From contig OU612071.1 in the NCBI GenBank assembly GCA_914767715.1, positions 5,332,001 through 5,396,000 of the forward strand: a DNA stretch of 64,000 nt. Direction: 5' to 3'. Shown here in pieces: positions 12,351 through 24,188 of the stretch. The position numbers and the translations under genes are program-made. This stretch comes from Membranipora membranacea (lineage: Eukaryota > Bryozoa > Gymnolaemata > Cheilostomatida > Membraniporidae). The notes under the pieces were generated by a model. That model was not told where the DNA came from. It searched no databases and saw only the letters and a list, made by a program, of their open reading frames with translations. Numbering within the stretch: the first letter of the stretch is position 1; every line of letters starts with the position of its first letter.

Positions 12351-13620
12351 AAGGCTCAAGGTGGTATGGGGTGGACATCAGTCATGAAACATCAAAAAAG
12401 CACCGTTAGCACCTCCTCCGTCAGCAAACTGTCAAATAAGTCACACTCTAATGTCTGCGCAGCACTATGTTGACGCTGCACACTGTTGCACCAATAGGTC
12501 AATAAGTAGTGCCGCATAAATTTTCCAATATGATAGTTGTAAGGGATGGGCTATATCAATTGACTCAGAGAATGTTTTGCGCCTGGAATTATATTATCTT
12601 GTTGAAAATCGCAGTAGGCAATCTAGGGTTGTGATTGTGAATTCCAATGTTTTTTGGTTGGAACAGTTGCCTTATTTTCTACACACTATCAAAAGATTTC
12701 ATATCTCGTGTGTGCGAAGAATAACACCTGAACTTTCTGGTCTTTTCTTCTGGGGCTCCCCGCGTATTTTACTGAAGATTGCAGATGGAGTGTTTTAAAG
12801 TTGAAGAAAAGATTTAATTAAAAAACCAATAGAATCCCCATTTCAAGTAGACTAGATTCAGTCCAACAACTTGAAGTTATCTACTCAAGTTGGGTTCGCT
12901 GGTTTGAACAGACAACTCCACACAGCAATGAACCAAAACTCATCAGTGTACTGATTTTGGATAACAGGATCCTGGGTTCGAGCCCCACCAGGTTCATTGT
13001 TTGTCTAGAAAAAAATGATCACCTTCATGAACTATCAAACTTGCTGGCTCAGTTCTCACAGGCATTTAGGTACAGCAGGTTGATGTCGAGTCCAGTTGTT
13101 TTGAATAATCAAGTCTGAAGATTAGAGTTTTAAAAATTGAAGATTGCGTCATTTTCTCTGAAGAAATTGAAGACAGCATTGTGTGCAGGGAGCCCCTCTT
13201 CTGATTGGACATTTTATTATTCTTACTTCCGTGATTATTCATAATTTTTCATTCCAATGCTTTGTACCCTATTCAGGTATCAAGTATATCATGTATAATT
13301 TAGTGTACGATGACTACTTTTTTAAATAAACAGCTTTATATTCATTTCTTAAACATGATCAAAAGGCTCATCACTGGACAAAAAGGCTTAGCACTAGTTT
13401 ACTGTTGACACACTGATCGTACATCTTGTAGCATATCTTTAGATGATTGATATGATTGGGTTGTCGGTTGACACTGAACTGTGTGGGTGAGCCCAGTTGA
13501 GGTTGGTGACAGGGTTGGTCTACCTCTGTGTGTTCAAAACAAGCGGAAAGGGGAAAGGGGAGGTAAGTCAAATGCAGTTTGGTTAAAGTCCATTGGTCTA
13601 ATGTGGATTATTGTGCAATT
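12351..13620. other. intergenic, no gene recognised
   Basis: No splice-supported exon. At 12968-12985 a Pol III B-box-like word (GGGTTCGAGCCCC) occurs without a clear A box. Confidence 0.35.
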
Positions 13621-13628
13621 GGGTTTAA

Positions 13629-14023
13629 AGTCCATAGACTTTAACCCGATTCCCTTTTAAACGATGCTAGCCCATTTAAAATTTCCAGCCTCTCTGTTCT
13701 TTTGACGCTACGCCACTTATCATGCTGTCTAATTATAGATCATTGAATGGAGACATGTGGTGGGAGCTGTCTCCCCCGAATCTAATTTTAGGTCGGAGTT
13801 CCAGCAGAATCAATATTGGACACATAGAAAGTCTTTGGACTTTAACTCAATTCCCTCTTAAACGATGCTAGCACATTTAAAACTGCCAGCCACTGTTGTT
13901 CTTTTGAAGCCATGCCACCTCTCATGCTCTCCAATGATCGATTATTGAATGGAGAAAAATATAGTGGGAGTTGTTTCCCCCGAATGTAATTTGAGGTCAG
14001 AGTTCCAGCAGAATCATTATTGG
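13629..14023. repeat. 199-bp tandem duplication
   Basis: Two diverged units, about 13629-13828 and 13829-14023, share blocks such as AAACGATGCTAGC, TTCCAGCAGAATCA and GGAGTTCCAGCAG. It ends shortly before the broken transposase-like gene. Confidence 0.75.
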
Positions 14024-14229
14024 AATGTCTGTACTCAGCCTGATGATGTTAACTCTATGTCACCTGTCCAACTAATTACTAATTGATTAATTAATCAATG
14101 ACGCGGCAAATGGAAAAACACACCTGGCGAAGGTAAGTATGACGTAACATTAAAAGCCAAAAATTTACCTTCAATCTTCCCTTTATAAACTGTGATTACT
14201 GTGATATTTGTACAACACTTTACATTCCT

Positions 14230-14300
14230 CCTATTTATTCTACTTATACACCCTTATTCATTCCCTATTTATTGCCTATTTATTTGCTATTTATTCATCT
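14230..14300 (+). repeat. CCTATTTATT repeats before the transposase-like gene
   Basis: Several copies of CCTATTTATT or close forms. Similar words recur at 17409-17475 on the other side of the gene in the same orientation, so the pair flanks the coding block. Confidence 0.5.
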
Positions 14301-14324
14301 TCACCGCTGCTCTGTTAATACATC

Positions 14325-17000
14325 ATGGTCAGGCGTCGCGGAAGAGCCGGTGAGTTTTATTGTTATACTTTGTAATCACTGTGTGCTAATCTTAATGTCA
14401 TAAAAATGTGGTGCTTTTGTATGCAAAGAAGGTGTACTTGTGGGCTGAGACGGCGTCAAAAAAGTAATTTGATTCCTTCAGTACTATGATGAATGCAAAT
14501 AAGTGAGTTTGATGAGTGCACGTGGAGCTTCAAAGTTGCTGGTGTTATGATGTTCGATGCCTGTGTGTTTTAGGAGCTGTTCTATCGGGACCCTGGGGCA
14601 GGCAGGCGCAATCACAAGAAGTGTCCACATCTGAAGCCACCCCGTCAAGATCGAGCACACCCACCGACGAGCTCAGGGTACGTCTGGAGAGAATCCAAAG
14701 TAATGGTAAGTAACCTGTTGATTAACGTATTTCTGTTGCATAGTTTAACTGGGCTTATTATTCTACCCGGTACTTGCTGCTATAATTTGTCAACGTCCTT
14801 CTTTTTTATGTTCCCAGATGACTCTCAACCTGACGACAGTGATGCGGATCCTGACTATGACCTGGATGGTGCTATACTGGAGGCCTATGACGATGATGGG
14901 GACCTGACCGAAATCAGTGAAATTCCAGATCCAGCCATAGAAACTCTTGGAGCTGAGTGTTGAGTAATGACTTCTCTGGCAATGCATTACTGGTTTGCCT
15001 TTGTCGCGACTGATCTTCTACTATGTACCACTAATAGCTGAAGTACTTCTTACTGTGATTGAAAATGTGAACCATTTTTACTGTAGACACTGATGGAGGC
15101 CATGGCTCCAGGCTTAACTTGAGGAATGTTGCAGACAGGGCCAGATCGAGGAGGAGTGCGAGGCACCAGACAGCTGCTGGTGAGAGGCGAGAGGTGTGGA
15201 CACACGACAGAGAGTGGAGTTCACCAATGCCACCTGCTCTGTCCATATTCAAGACTGTCAGAAATGACATCGGCTCTGAGCAGGGCAGGTGGAACTAGTA
15301 TGCCAGCGACATCAACAAAGTAAGTTCTTGTTATTGATCTAGATTGACTCTCATGCTGTTGCTCATTGCTTGCATTCGACTAATGCCTTAAAAATGACAA
15401 ATTGTGTTTAGTGTGCCCAGCTAGGTATTGGTTGTAACTTTCACCTTTCTCATTCAATTTCAGGATGATGTGAAGAGATCTAGGAAGAGGCCTGGAAAAG
15501 GATAAGAGGCGTACTCATACAAAGAGTGCGAGCTATTACTTCCCTCTGGATAGCAGCCAGGATGTGCGTGTGTGCACGGAGATGTGGTGCGGCACCCTCT
15601 CACTCAACTTCAAGACAGTGAGTAGAATTTAATGATAAATCTCTTCAAACCGAGATATGTGCCATGTAGTTTTTAATAGAAGGGTAATTGGTTCATGACT
15701 TCTTGTCTGTCCACTATCACTGCATTCAATTCAATTTTATTTTATCCAAGCATGGAATAAATAGCAAAAGACGAGCATTTAATGGAGTGAGGGGAAAAAC
15801 GTGTCTACAGCCAACAAGATTCAGGACTCAGAGATTGAGGACAAGGCTCGGTTTGTGGTAGAGGCGAGCCAGGTGATGAGGAGCCACTACTGCCGCACTT
15901 CCAGCAGAAGGCAATATATCCCTGCTGGAGTTCACCTGGCAGACCTCTATAGAAAGTTTCTGAAAAGCCTAACACCAGCTCAGAAGAAACCAAGCCACAC
16001 CTGGTTCTAAACCTTCAGTGGCACCCACTACGATCTGGGTACACACAAGCCAAAGGGTAAGTTGAACATCTTCCATTGCTTAGCAACCCTCCATGATTAT
16101 TTTTCGTTCCATGTTTTGTCTTGGTTATCAAATTGAAGACTTTGTGTGTTCATGGTTCTTTCCTTCCAGATAACTGAACTTTGTTATTGTTTCTTCCAGC
16201 TGTGATCAGTGTGTAACGTACCTCAATCAGCAGGATCCGTCTGAGGAGGCGACAGAAAGGTACCAACGACACATAACCATGAGAGACGTAGCTTACCTCA
16301 GCAGGCAGCTCGACATTGAGGACCCATCAAAAGTCTTGTTAAGCTTCGATCTGCAAAAAATACTACCATTCCCTATGCTGAGGTCAAGCAAAAAAACTTT
16401 TAATAAGTCACATATGGTGCTCTACAACCTTTGTGTTTTTGTAAAGAACACACAGCAGGGCTACTGCATGTGTCGGAGCCAGGTCGAAGGCGGAAGAGGA
16501 AGCAACAAGCTTGCTACCTGCTTGGAAAAATTCTTCTCGACCTATCTGGCAGACAGGCATCACATCGTTTTCTACAGTGATGGGTGTCCAGGTAAAAATA
16601 AAAACAGAGCTGTTGTGGCTACTTTGGTCAACATTGACCACAACAACAGACCTGGCAAGATAGTAGAGCTGAAGTCTTTTTTAAACTGGGCACAGTCACA
16701 TGAATGTCGTCTCCTTGCCTCCATTGAGCGTGCCTAAGAGGGTGCAAAGATCGGCACGCCAGGTGACAGGGTCCAGGTCTTCCATTCTTTAAAGAAATCT
16801 GGGGCCCAGTACATCGTTGATGAGCTGAGCTTCAGAGACTGGAAGCAGGTAGCAACTAGTGCTTTTAAGACTAACAGCCTTAAAGGGATTTCATCCATGC
16901 ACTGCATCAGAGCTGTGAATGTACGTTGGGCTGTTGAGTTGCAGTAGAGTGAAGGTTGCCTTGGTCCCCTGAGGTAGGTTGACTGACAGTGTGTTGGTAG
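14325..17000 (+). pseudogene. broken DDE transposase-like gene (DUF7869-type)
   Basis: Exon-like pieces: 14325-14349 (MVRRRGRA), 14574-14705, 14818-14962 (very acidic, stops in frame), about 15072-15300, 15461-15618, 15801-16060 and 16198-17000. The order of motifs matches a widespread animal transposon-derived family: YYFPLDSSQDVRVCTEMW, then a K-P-K ... C-D-Q-C knuckle, then S-F-D-L-Q-K (first acidic residue, about 16348), then Y-S-D-G-C-P-G-K-N-K-N-R (second acidic residue, about 16576), then S-H-E-C-R and A-S-I-E-R. Decay is plain: a stop in place of a residue after H-T-W-F (16008), a stop after S-I-E-R-A (16735), a stop near 15298, and frame changes between pieces around 15500. Function in life would be transposition. 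This copy cannot work. Confidence 0.72.
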
Positions 17001-17337
17001 CTAGTACAGCTGGGATGAATCTCCAGGGCTAACCTGAATCGGCTCAACCTGGACCGGAAAAACATCTAGAGTGTTCTTCTCTCATACCGTTGCTCCGTAA
17101 CAGGAGCAATGCTGAGCTGTATTTCAGGGACGTCAGTACCTTGGTCGCTGGCACACCTCAGGCGCCAGCTATTGAAGAACAAGCCATGGCTTCTGGATCC
17201 ACAATGTAAATCACTCGCCACTGAAACTCCGGTTGTGTTGCAGTGTAGCGATGTGGTCTCACCTTTTTCCAAGATATGAGGTGAAATTCGCCTGAGATCT
17301 GGGGACGCCACATGTAAAAGTGCTGCTGTGTTGTTGC

Positions 17338-17478
17338 TCATTTTTCCTTTTTCCTTTTTTTACTGCGGGCGGTTTTGCCATTTTTTTTGCACAGACTTGC
17401 AAAAGTTTTTCCGTTTTTTCCTATTTATTTCCCTTTTTTCCTATTTATTTTCCTCTTTTCCTATTTATTTTCCTTTTT
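17338..17478 (+). repeat. pyrimidine-rich TTTTCCTATTTATT repeat
   Basis: Low-complexity run of TTTTTCC followed by about four tandem copies of an 18-20 bp unit containing TTTTCCTATTTATTT. It echoes 14230-14300. Open frames here are by-products of the low complexity. Confidence 0.65.
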
Positions 17479-18206
17479 TGATGGATTTTGCCATATTTTT
17501 GAATGAGTGATTCAGTGTCAGGGCTGTTTTGCCCAACCTTTAGAACAGTAAACTACAGGACTCTAAAAAACCATCAATCATCAACAATCGTCTCATCTTG
17601 ATAGAACCGGAAATACACACTCATGAGAGTGTGGGTCCAACGCTGGAATCTTTGCCCAGGGTTGCTAGGCAGTGACTTTGTTATTAATCAATCGTCACAG
17701 CCTTGGCGCCTCTGAATTGAGATTCTTTATGGCCGCAAAACAGTGAGTTTTAATCACGGTTGATCATTTTAAAGAGTATTTTGGTTAAAGTCAACTTTCA
17801 AAGATACAATGACACTCCTTGCATAAACATAGCTATTATTGAACCCTCCTTGCTATAAACGTCGCAACGGTAGTACCATAGCTCGTAAAGAGTTGATTGT
17901 CTTTATATTTCTCATCTAAACAAAATTTCTTGTCCAGTGGTATAAATTATGGCTCTGTAAGACCTGTGTGAGAGCATTTATGTTCAGATATATACAAAAT
18001 AAGCTGTAAGTGTTTCAGTACCTCTACAATCATTTCTGCTATTGCTGGATGGCTAAAAATTGGTTAGATCGATCAGGAATCTTGTGTAGAAGAAGTTCAT
18101 ATGGTAAACTTTCCTTCTACACTCTCTAGACTTTGAGTTATCTCATCTTCAGGAATTTCAACAAGTATAGCTAACCAGGGGGATTATATACCTAATTGTA
18201 TAGATG

Positions 18207-18277
18207 ACACACAAAGGGTTTGCTCTAAAAATGATTCAAATTATGGTCACGCAAATATGCTATAGGTGAGGTATTAC
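18207..18277. repeat. candidate right terminal inverted repeat
   Basis: Read on the minus strand, it begins GTAATACCTCACCTATAG, like 10013-10031, and later shows AACCCTTTGTGTGTC, identical to 10297-10311. The two pairs are nested in the right order, which supports one 8.26-kb element, but single 15-base matches are expected by chance in a window this size. No target duplication is visible. Confidence 0.4.
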
Positions 18278-18279
18278 AG

Positions 18280-21130
18280 CAAAAGATTTACTTCTACAAA
18301 GTTTGAATATTCAGATTAGTTGATTTTGTATTACATTATCACTATGAACACCTATACAACCAGTTGCATTGGTCTGACTGATGGCTACAGTGCCTTGAGT
18401 ATCTTCTTCTTTGACCGTCTTAATCAGTTGAAATCAGCGTGAAAACTTCAAAGCCTCCTGTTATCAAGTGTTTCCATCTGCGACATTTTTGTTGACATTC
18501 ACTTATCATGTGAGTAAGGAAATTGGACAAGATTCATGTCATTTTTCCCTGAGCGACGCTCATCAAGACACATCAGTCTCTACTACAAACCATTGAGAAC
18601 TTTAAAATATGGAGTTGATCCAGGAATGAATTGTGGTAAGCGGAAGCTAATTTATATGAATTTATTCCTATTTTGCTGGCAAACTTTCCGCATATCCTTA
18701 TGATTTATCAGGTTTCAAACAATGTCCCTCTTGGTTTTCAGTGTTGCAGATGCTGTAACTGGAAGAGTTTGTATGTAAGTAGGTACCCTAGGTAAGACAT
18801 ATTCGGCATTATTTTCTGGCGCTGATTATGTTCTAACTGAAACCAAATTGATAAAGCACGAATTCTGAAAATTGACGTACATTTTGAGCTCTTATATTTA
18901 GTCTACTGTGTTAAACGCCAACAGCTCATTTCTGTACAAAGCATGACAATACGTCGACTTCATTACACTAAAAACATGTATCCGCATAACCACAGTTTGC
19001 ACTTAATGAGGAAGAAAAAATGGTGTGTTTATAAAAATGGTGTGAACTGCCATTGTGTCAAAAGCCCCAACATAAATGTCGATGTAGCTATTGAGTGTCT
19101 ACCAAACTGATAAATTGAGAGGAATGAAGAGTTAGGAAGTAAAAAATGTAGGTTCAACTGAGTATGGCTTGATGATGGTTATGTCACATCATAAAATACA
19201 ACATCGTGGAGAGACATATTTAATCCTAGACAACGCCACTCTTGATCCTATAGCCTCTATGGGCCACAAAATTAACATCATTACTACCTATGTAAACCAT
19301 TGTCGTTAAGGTGTCCCACATGTCAACCAGATTCCTCAGTACTCGGTCCCTTTTGTTTATCCCAATCCTCCCAATATATCAGATATTCATAATTGTAATG
19401 CCATCTACAAGCAAAAACAACACACTCATTATAAAAAAAAACTATTCTCTGGGGTTAGGATAAGGATATTCACTTTGCAGGATTTGCTTGGATTTTTCCT
19501 CTCATTACTTCTACATTAATCTTACCTCATATAGCCTAGGGTCCAATAGTACACATTTTACGACATTTTGTCAATGTCATGAATGACCGCCCTTATTCAA
19601 CATGAAAGAAATTCTGGCTGAGATTTTTTTCACTACTTGGCAGTGAATATCTCTGTAGTAGGTGGCATGAATAGAAATCAATAGATATTGCAGTTTTAGT
19701 GCTCCCCTTGATAAACTTATAACACCCAAGAGCAGACAACTCCAGCAAGATCCTGCATTGTTCTCAGACTTTCCCGTCGCCGGGGGCCGTCGGGCGAGGG
19801 GCAAAAGTCAGGGGGGCTCAGACTAGAATAAGGAAGATGTGCAATCCAATAATACTGAGATTTTATCCTATAAGAGAGCTTGGCAAAGAAGTCTAGCGCA
19901 CCAAACGTAGTAACCACGGTCATTACTAGCCCTCGCACTAATCAATTTGTAAAAACAGAGATTTCTACTCGGGTAGACAACCCCGCTTTCCCTATACAAA
20001 TTGATTGGTGCTATTAAGAAATTGTATACCCGATCTCATGAGGGGACAGTCCTTAATCAAAATAGCTTGACATCAAGCTGAGTCAATCCCTTGCTTCTTT
20101 CAAAAATCGGAGCCATATCCTCAAACTTCTCAATTAATAAGTCAGTTTTTGTCACTTCATTATAGCCTACTGCTGTATTGTTCTTACTTTTGTTTTCCCA
20201 GCTATTGTGCATTATCTTGTGTAGTGTAATACTGCTAATTGGTGCCTTTGTGTACTTCGTCATTGTTCTTGATATTACAGTTACATGTTATTTTAATTCT
20301 GTACCATATTATTTCAGCATTTCTGTTTCTGGGTACAAGTCCTAAGGACTCAATCTTCACCAGACAGCCAATCTGTTTTGCTAACTAAATTCATAAGAAG
20401 TAAGGATTTAAATTAAAGGCTCAAATTCAACGGTAACATTAAGGCAGCCACTGGCCCTGTCCTATTTTTGGTTATTTCAGGAAATCGATTTCTAAATGGT
20501 GATACAGTACAGTACAGATTTTAGCCCACTTACTGTTATTATTAGGGGTGAGTCATCATAGTCTGATCCTCCAAGACTTTAACCCCCTCTCCCCTGCCCA
20601 ATGCCCTCTCGCCCGGTCATCATGCGCTCTTACGCAGCTAGCATGATGATATCATTACGTCAGGCTATTTAAATTATATAAATCTTGGGAGGATTAAATT
20701 TTATAAAAGATCAACTCAGCAATACACATTCCTGCAAAACTTAAACTCATAAATCATTTCTGCTTATTTTCCAAATGCTTTTCTTTACAATCTACTGGAG
20801 CTGACATTATCTTTACAGCATCCAGCCTCAGACTTGTCTTGCCGTAAAATAGGGAAAATTGTATAAATAAGAAATCTGAATGGACCAAAATGCCAGATCT
20901 ATGCCATGTGTCAGAAGCATATAAATTGAGGATGATATGGCATAAAAAGTTTTATGTTATTAAACATTAAAGCCTGCCAGCCAGTTTAGTTTACATAAAT
21001 TGGAAGTCAGCAGCGTAAAATATAATTACTGCTGCAAGTTATCAAAGGTCATATTCATGTAAAAAAAGCACAGGTGTGTTTATATCCGGTCTCATAATAT
21101 TATTAGTGGCTGTTATAATTTGTTTACATC
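18280..21130. other. intergenic, no gene recognised
   Basis: No domain-bearing exon found. Small exon-like pieces near 18600-18636 and 18743-18776 have splice-like borders but no recognisable product. A GC-rich spot at 19770-19803 stands out from its surroundings. A short inverted repeat lies at 19934-20011. Confidence 0.35.
19934..20011. repeat. short hairpin
   Basis: The arm GCACTAATCAATTTGTA pairs with TACAAATTGATTGGTGC (16 of 17) across a 44-base loop. It may be a tiny foldback remnant. Confidence 0.5.
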
Positions 21131-21360
21131 TACAAGCACAACATGTTTAGGAGACTGAGTAACTTCATGCACAGTGACCTCTGTCACAGAAGCATCAACA
21201 TCAAGCATCATTCTTATCTCATTTATCTTCAAATTATGTATTGAAAGAGCAAGTTGCAGAAGACAGCATCATTCACTTCCTACACGTGCATTAAATTTTC
21301 TTAAATGATACCACAGACAAAAAATACATAGTTTACAAAAACTCAACAGTTGGAGGTCAC

Positions 21361-21989
21361 TTGGAGCTCTCAACATTTCAGGATAGTAGTTCCAGTCATC
21401 AGAATATCTATGATGTCGGCAGAAAGGATTCTTGTGAAGATGCAGGATGCAGTTTTGGAGACCAGCCAACAGATGTTAACCAAGTGACCAGTCAGCTGTT
21501 TATGAATGTCCCACACTCCACAGAATCAGGTGAGCGTTTGCACAACATTGATTACTATTATTTTATACACCATGCCAAGAGATGCTGCATTAAGTTTTGC
21601 TGTGACAAAACACTAAGCAGATGCATTACAGTCTTTAAATTGTGTTGAAAGTGACACTTTGACAACCTTTTCTGATAGATGGCTAATTTTAATCATTATT
21701 CAATCTCATTCTCCAGTTGGTCTCACAAGACCTGCCACTAGCCTGTCGAAAGATGAAAAAGTGAACAGCAAAATTTATCAGCAAGGTGTGGTGGTGCTGG
21801 CTGTGCTGGCTGTGCTGGCAGTGCTGGCAGTGCTGGCAGTGCTGGCAGTGCTGGCAGTGCTGGCAGTGCTGGTTGTTGTTGTTCTGATCCTTGGAGGAAC
21901 ATCTCTCGTTCTGGTGATGAGGGAGATGAGGGAGCTTAAAGTTCATCTCAGGGACATCAAAATAGCTCAGGGCAATGCTGATAACCCAG
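21361..21989 (+). pseudogene. truncated tandem copy of the type II receptor (exons 1-2)
   Basis: Exon 1' (21361-21529) and exon 2' (21717-21989) match exons 1-2 of the 2322 gene in sequence, borders and phase, and homology also covers about 180 bases upstream. The start ATG has become TTG, and no in-frame ATG lies between it and the upstream stop at 21292. The Y-V-N-V tyrosine is now phenylalanine (L-F-M-N-V). Exon 2' is 63 nt longer, fully explained by 8 instead of 1 copies of a 9-bp L-A-V unit at 21797-21868, which would stretch the membrane helix from about 24 to about 45 residues. No copy of the stalk or CUB exons follows. It could be silent, or it could supply exons to the next gene because the phases agree. 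Confidence 0.75.
21797..21868 (+). repeat. 9-bp repeat expansion inside the membrane helix
   Basis: Eight tandem CTGGC(T/A)GTG units encode (L-A-V)8. The paralogous exon at 2757-2966 has a single unit. The frame is kept because the unit is a multiple of three. Confidence 0.9.
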
Positions 21990-22159
21990 GTAAGATAATC
22001 CTGGGATTACTGTGATACGTGTCAGCTTCGACGGAGAGTAGGTGATGCGGTGTTTTGGGGAAGTGAATTCACTACAGTTGTTCAGGGACCCAACCCCAGG
22101 GAGGTTGATTGCTACATTGTGTATGAAAAGAAAGGAACAATGAAGACATGTATATTGTA

Positions 22160-22800
22160 GGTTCCTTGTTCCCACGTCACATATTTTTATCAGTAAATGA
22201 TTATGTTTTCTACGCCAAAGTTTAAATTGGAAATTATGAATTTAAAATTGTTTCAATAACTTATATAAAGTGAATCACAAGTCACCCCACCACACAGTAG
22301 GAGAGAATTAAATGTGGTAGCTGTTATCAGGACGTGATGCTATTTATTTTAAATATCAAGGTGAGCATAATTATTATTCATATATCTTTGATTTGTTTGG
22401 TACCTATGAGTGTCAGTAACAGCAGAGGGGGAGGCTTATTGCTGGTTCAAACCTGTATACATGTATAAAATGTATACCTAATTTGTGTGGATTGGACGAA
22501 GCCCGTCGTCAGGGTTGACTGTTGTTCTATGGAGTTGGTATGCTCTCCTGTCTGAGTGACTTGCCTGTCAGGTTACCGTTGCAAACAATTGCATTATGAA
22601 CCATCAATCAAGTGATCACAACATATGTCAACGACTATCTGACCATACATCTGTGCTGTTGTTTTAGTTCGTTTTTATCTCCAAGCTACTTATCACCAAT
22701 TGATTCAAACTGTATGACAAATTTGGATTTGATATGAAAGACAAGGTGCATACAGCAACAAGGAACAACACAATGAATATATATCTTTGTATTGTAAGGT
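22160..22800. other. no gene recognised
   Basis: No exon supported between the truncated receptor copy and the next membrane protein. Confidence 0.35.
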
Positions 22801-22819
22801 TTTGTTTTCCTGTTTGCAG

Positions 22820-22873
22820 ATGTTCCAGATTTGCTGCATCTTTTTACTAGTGGGTGGAACAGCTGGACTCAGG
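22820..22873 (+). CDS. possible signal-peptide exon
   Basis: A strong acceptor (TTCCTGTTTGCAG) is followed at once by ATG and the hydrophobic frame MFQICCIFLLVGGTAGL, ending at a GC-type donor CAG|GCAAGA (phase 2) or at weaker GT donors. It would suit the first coding exon of the type I protein at 23100, but the best donor's phase does not match the phase-1 acceptor there, so the link is open. Confidence 0.3.
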
Positions 22874-23099
22874 CAAGATGAACAGTTCATAAAATGAAAA
22901 CCTCAACTTACTTTCAATTTGTCATTAAAACATACTTGAGATCATGCGTATGCCTTGATGACATACATTTGTGCCATTTTTGCTTAAAATGATACCGTGG
23001 TCACCAGCTTGAATCTGCAATAAGATAATATATAATCCTCTTTATGAACACTTTCTAACTTTGATATTGGTGACAATTTGGTTATTCCTTTAAACTCAG

Positions 23100-24188
23100 G
23101 TATTAAATATTCTGGTCAAATAAAGCCATTAGTTATATTAAACTCATCAGGTTACTATTTTAGGCTTACTGATGGTGATGACATGACCACATTCACGATC
23201 ACAAACAGCTTTGTTCGTCATTTGTCGGAGGACGCGTTTCACGTTGGAAATATTCAGTTCAGCGATAACAATGCTCTAGAATCTACTGATGGGAACACAA
23301 GCACAATTATTGTAGGGAAATCGTCAAGTTCAGGTTATAAAGTTATGGATGGTCTCTTTGGACAGTCTCATTTGTATCCGCACTCCCCCTACAAAAAGTG
23401 TATTCTCTTCAATAAGCTATACAAAATTTATGAAAAAAATTGTGGATGGTCTCTTTTGACAACAATGTTATTGTATGCAACAATTATTTTACAGATGAGT
23501 CCAAACTCCCTTCAACAGTACACATCGCAATCATTTCTGGTGCAACTGGAGGAACAATAATCATAGTTTTGCTGCTGTTCTTTATTTACTTTGTCATCAG
23601 ACTGAGGCACCAAACCAACTCTGATAATCAAAGGTAAGTTACTTTTGAAGCTTTTAAAAAGGTTCAGATATTTTCCATTTCAATCTGAATTTCGCTAACA
23701 TGTCTTGGGAAACTCTATTTGTTCATTGGGAATGATCGAGCTTTCAATGTTCTGTTGAGAACAGGGCTAACCCCTTGACCGTCATAACATGATTGATATG
23801 TTAGTGTTTTTAATTTGAGGGGAGAGCACGCTAATCTGGGAATGGAAACTGTTAACGTGACCACAGGAGATTCTCCTAAAGAATCTGGTGAAGAGGGCAA
23901 TCCAACTGTACATCTGTTATCCGGAATATGGCTGATGACCATGTCTACAGCTCAACCAAGTAAGTGCCAGGTGTTTGCAGTCATCATCATTGCATAAAAT
24001 TTTGAATATTCCATTGATCAAATACACAGAAAGTTGATCATCTAAGTTAAAGCATCCATGAAATAAGCATCTCTCTATGTTTACCTGAAACTGCAGGTCA
24101 TTCCCAACATTTTGGTGTATTGTATGAATCCATAGCTGGACCGGAGATACAGGCTCTCAAAGTCAGCGCTGTCACAGGTAGCTCATAG
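23100..24188 (+). CDS. type I membrane protein with ITIM-like tail (5' end unresolved)
   Basis: Exons 23100-23333, 23495-23633, 23820-23959 and 24097-24188 join in phase (1, 1, 2, 1) to a TAG stop. The first exon gives a 78-residue extracellular piece with N-S-S and N-T-S sequons and no domain I recognise. The second gives a membrane helix (TIIIVLLLFFIYFVI) followed by R-L-R-H, placing the C-terminus inside. The tail is S/E rich and ends with G-V-L-Y-E-S-I, which fits the ITIM consensus (V-x-Y-x-x-I), a docking site for SH2 phosphatases in animals. The last exon may instead splice at 24177 to 25055-25104. The upstream acceptor is phase 1, so the signal could come from 22820 or, in a chimera, from 21361-21989. 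Confidence 0.55.

Noticed and set aside
12577-12798. 73-codon plus-strand frame in the repeat-rich block
   Set aside because: No splice context or family resemblance. It looks like a chance frame.
19577-19938. Two overlapping minus-strand frames of 73-75 codons, and a GC-rich spot that recalls rRNA
   Set aside because: No domain, splice signal or start context, and the GC-rich stretch is too short to compare with rRNA.
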